Assembly: GCA_018828125.1 (NCBI GenBank)
Contig: JAHJWB010000005.1
Location: 1-64,000 of the forward strand
Direction: 5' to 3'
DNA: 64,000 nt
DNA from: Gammaproteobacteria bacterium
Lineage (GTDB): Bacteria; Pseudomonadota; Gammaproteobacteria; Burkholderiales; Burkholderiaceae_C
Under the pieces are notes generated by a model. It was not told where the DNA came from. It ran no database searches and saw only the letters and a list, made by a program, of their open reading frames with translations. Shown here in pieces: positions 62,220 through 64,000 of this stretch (position 1 is the first letter of the stretch; each line of letters starts with the position of its first letter). A program made the translations under genes and the position numbers.

Positions 62220-63572
62220 ATGCGGGCAGCCAACCACCGGTTCTTTGCGGGCGTGTCGTTGTGTCTGGGGCTGTGCGCCAGCGTGCTGGCCCAGACGACC
62301 CCCGAGGCTGCTGTGGCTGTGGCCGCGCCCCTTGCCCGCCCGGGGCTGGTGCCCGTGGCGGCGGTCAGTGCCGCCGATACCGCGTGGATGATGACCTCCA
62401 CCGCGCTGGTGCTGCTGATGACGCTACCCGGGATTGCACTGTTCTACGCGGGCATGGTGCGCAAGAAAAACGTGCTGAACACCATGGCCAGCGTGGTGGT
62501 CATTGCGGCGCTGGTCAGCGTTTTGTGGTTCGCGGCAGGTTATTCGCTGGCGTTCACGCCGGGCAGTCCGTGGCTGGGTGGCTTTGAACGCATGGGATTT
62601 GCGGGGTTTGACTTGCAACTGGCTGCAGGCAAGCTGGCCGTGAGCCATGTGGCACCGCACATCCCCGAGTCCGTGTACGCGATGTTCCAGCTCACGTTTG
62701 CCATCATCACCGCCGCGCTGCTGGTGGGCGCGTTTGTGGAGCGCATGCGCTTTTCGGCCATGCTCATCTTTATCAGCATGTGGACCTTGCTGGTCTACGC
62801 CCCTGTGGCGCACTGGGTGTGGGAGCCGGGCGGCTGGCTGGCGCAGATGGGGGCGCTGGACTTTGCCGGTGGCTCTGTGGTGCACGTCAATGCGGGTGTG
62901 GCCGGCCTGGTGTGCGCCTGGTATCTGGGTCGCCGCACGGGCTATGGCCGCGAGCCGTTCGAACCTTACAACCTGGGTCTCACCATGGCAGGCGCAGGCA
63001 TGTTGTGGGTGGGCTGGTTTGGCTTCAACGCCGGGTCGGCCGTGGCTGCCGATGGGCGCGCGGGCCTGGCCATGGCGGTAACCCACCTGGCTGCTGCTGC
63101 GGGCGCCTTGGCGTGGATGCTGGGTGAATGGGTGGTGCGCGGTCGGCCGTCGCTGCTGGGGCTGTGTTCTGGTCTTGTGGCGGGGCTGGTGGCCATCACG
63201 CCCGCCGCGGGTTTTGTCACGCTGCGCTCGGCCGTGGTGATTGGTCTGGTCGCGGGGCTCGCGTGTTACTGGGGGGCCACGGGGCTCAAGCGGCTGCTGC
63301 GTGCCGATGACTCGCTGGACGTTTTTGGCGTGCACGGCATTGGCGGCATCGTGGGGTCGCTGCTGACGGGCGTGCTGGCCAGTACATCGGTGGGGGGCGT
63401 GCAGGGCAGCCTCATCACACAGGCGGTGGGTGTGGGCGCCGTGATGGCCTACAGCCTGGTGGTGACCGGCGTGCTGCTGTGGATCACCAATTTTGTGGTG
63501 GGCCTGCGCGTGGACGAGCAAAGCGAGCAGGCCGGCCTCGACATTGCCCAGCACCGCGAGCGGTTGGGGTAG
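62220..63572 (+). CDS. amt: Ammonium transporter
   Basis: 450 residues from the ATG at 62220 with a strong AAAAGGAG. A signal-like N terminus (LCLGLCASVLAQ) precedes eleven helices, as in other proteobacterial Amt proteins. The family motifs are DTAWMMTSTALVLLMTLPGI, ERMRFSAMLIF, the pore His in VVHVNAGVAGLVC, and DVFGVHGIGGIVGSLLTGVL with the second His. It conducts ammonium across the inner membrane. The usual glnK partner gene is absent upstream. Confidence 0.95.
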   Translation: MRAANHRFFAGVSLCLGLCASVLAQTTPEAAVAVAAPLARPGLVPVAAVSAADTAWMMTSTALVLLMTLPGIALFYAGMVRKKNVLNTMASVVVIAALVSVLWFAAGYSLAFTPGSPWLGGFERMGFAGFDLQLAAGKLAVSHVAPHIPESVYAMFQLTFAIITAALLVGAFVERMRFSAMLIFISMWTLLVYAPVAHWVWEPGGWLAQMGALDFAGGSVVHVNAGVAGLVCAWYLGRRTGYGREPFEPYNLGLTMAGAGMLWVGWFGFNAGSAVAADGRAGLAMAVTHLAAAAGALAWMLGEWVVRGRPSLLGLCSGLVAGLVAITPAAGFVTLRSAVVIGLVAGLACYWGATGLKRLLRADDSLDVFGVHGIGGIVGSLLTGVLASTSVGGVQGSLITQAVGVGAVMAYSLVVTGVLLWITNFVVGLRVDEQSEQAGLDIAQHRERLG

Positions 63573-63578
63573 ATGAAA

Positions 63579-63655
63579 GCCCCCCTGAGCCGCTTCGCGT
63601 CTTCCCCCGAGGGGGGCGCCACCCCTGGCCTGGCAAAGCCAGTTCCACGGTGGCA
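63579..63655 (+). repeat. GC-rich 3'-end repeat, copy 7 (after amt)
   Basis: Six bases after the amt stop: CCCCCCTGAGCCGCTTCGCG, TCTTCCCCCGAGGGGGGCG, CCACCCCTGGCCTGGCAAAG, CCAGTTCCACGG. Same orientation as amt. Confidence 0.85.
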
Positions 63656-63736
63656 ATGGCCTGGGCCGCGCCTCGGTCATGGCCAATTGATGGCGTGCAG
63701 TTCCCTGAATGACTGAATTGCAGTGAGGATTCGACC

Positions 63737-64000
63737 ATGCCAGACACCGACACCCTCGCCATCGCCGCCCATCTGCATGTGCTGCTGCGCCGCAAGACGG
63801 GGCGCGTCACCGACACCGAATGGATGGCGGTGAACGCGGACTACGCACGGGAGATCGTTCGTTTTGCGCGCCAGCACGCAGTGGAAGACAACCTGCCTGA
63901 GCTGGCCGAGTGGGCCGACCGGCTGGACCATGTGCTGCACGCGGAGCCGCCACCGGCTCTGCGCCGCCCGCTGCTGGACGTGGCCACGCAGGCGGTGCGC
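63737..64000 (+). CDS. Hypothetical protein (runs off the right edge)
   Basis: From the ATG at 63737 (GTGAGGAT upstream) the frame is open for 88 codons to the end of the window. The visible part starts MPDTDTLAIAAHLHVLLRRK and is helical and charged (TGRVTDTEWMAVNADYAREI, LAEWADRLDHVL). No membrane segment or signal peptide. I do not recognise it; only the start can be judged. Confidence 0.6.
   Translation, partial: MPDTDTLAIAAHLHVLLRRKTGRVTDTEWMAVNADYAREIVRFARQHAVEDNLPELAEWADRLDHVLHAEPPPALRRPLLDVATQAVR

Overview
The window is about 64 kb of GC-rich chromosomal DNA that reads as a betaproteobacterium of the family Comamonadaceae, most likely Acidovorax or a close relative. This is inferred from gene content (gatCAB beside mreBCD-mrdA, argP/argO, lplT next to alr, DcaP-type porin, YjiJ-type MFS) and from two dense families of short intergenic repeats of a kind I associate with this family. 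I see no tRNA or rRNA gene, CRISPR array, prophage or intact insertion sequence.

Layout. 1-1.4 kb: the 3' end of an Rhs polymorphic toxin gene with an AT-rich toxin tail and a small putative immunity gene, followed by a decayed second rhs core (1.57-1.86 kb). 2.0-4.9 kb: five minus-strand genes for small exported or membrane proteins, one with a Cys/His amidase-like layout; this is the least explained block. 5.1-13.1 kb: glutathione peroxidase, a DMT exporter, lplT diverging from alr, a low-complexity membrane protein, a membrane-tethered LytTR regulator and an acyltransferase. 13.0-17.7 kb: a MarR regulator diverging from a siderophore-interacting protein over two clear operators, argP/argO, and a solo peptide-type binding protein. 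17.8-23.6 kb: a GST / ketopantoate reductase-like / HpaI-aldolase run, radA, and a chemoreceptor ending in a CheR-docking-like pentapeptide. 23.8-28.7 kb: ilvE and a lipopolysaccharide-type cluster (two glycosyltransferases and an O-antigen-ligase-like protein). 29-37 kb: nitronate monooxygenase with LysR and MFS genes, a two-component system, AmpG and an M48 peptidase. 37-47.4 kb: diguanylate cyclase, crystallin-fold protein, MBL hydrolase, a LysR-controlled gst (frameshifted)/tautomerase/NTF2 operon, a lone GspE ATPase, xth/pyrE and a DUF4124 protein. 47.5-55.7 kb: gatCAB and mreBCD-mrdA, diverging. 55.8-64 kb: DMT exporter, DcaP porin, a polar amino acid ABC transporter, a TauE exporter, amt, and a gene running off the edge.

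The most unusual structure lies in the repeats rather than in one gene. (1) Seven copies of a GC-rich nested-hairpin element all lie just 3' of a stop codon and all face the same way as the gene they follow. (2) Ten copies plus one half copy of an AGCGCTT-N7-AAGCGCT palindrome sit mostly between convergent gene ends; in at least two genes the palindrome itself supplies the stop codon. All functional statements are from reading the sequence and from knowledge of the families; no database search was run.
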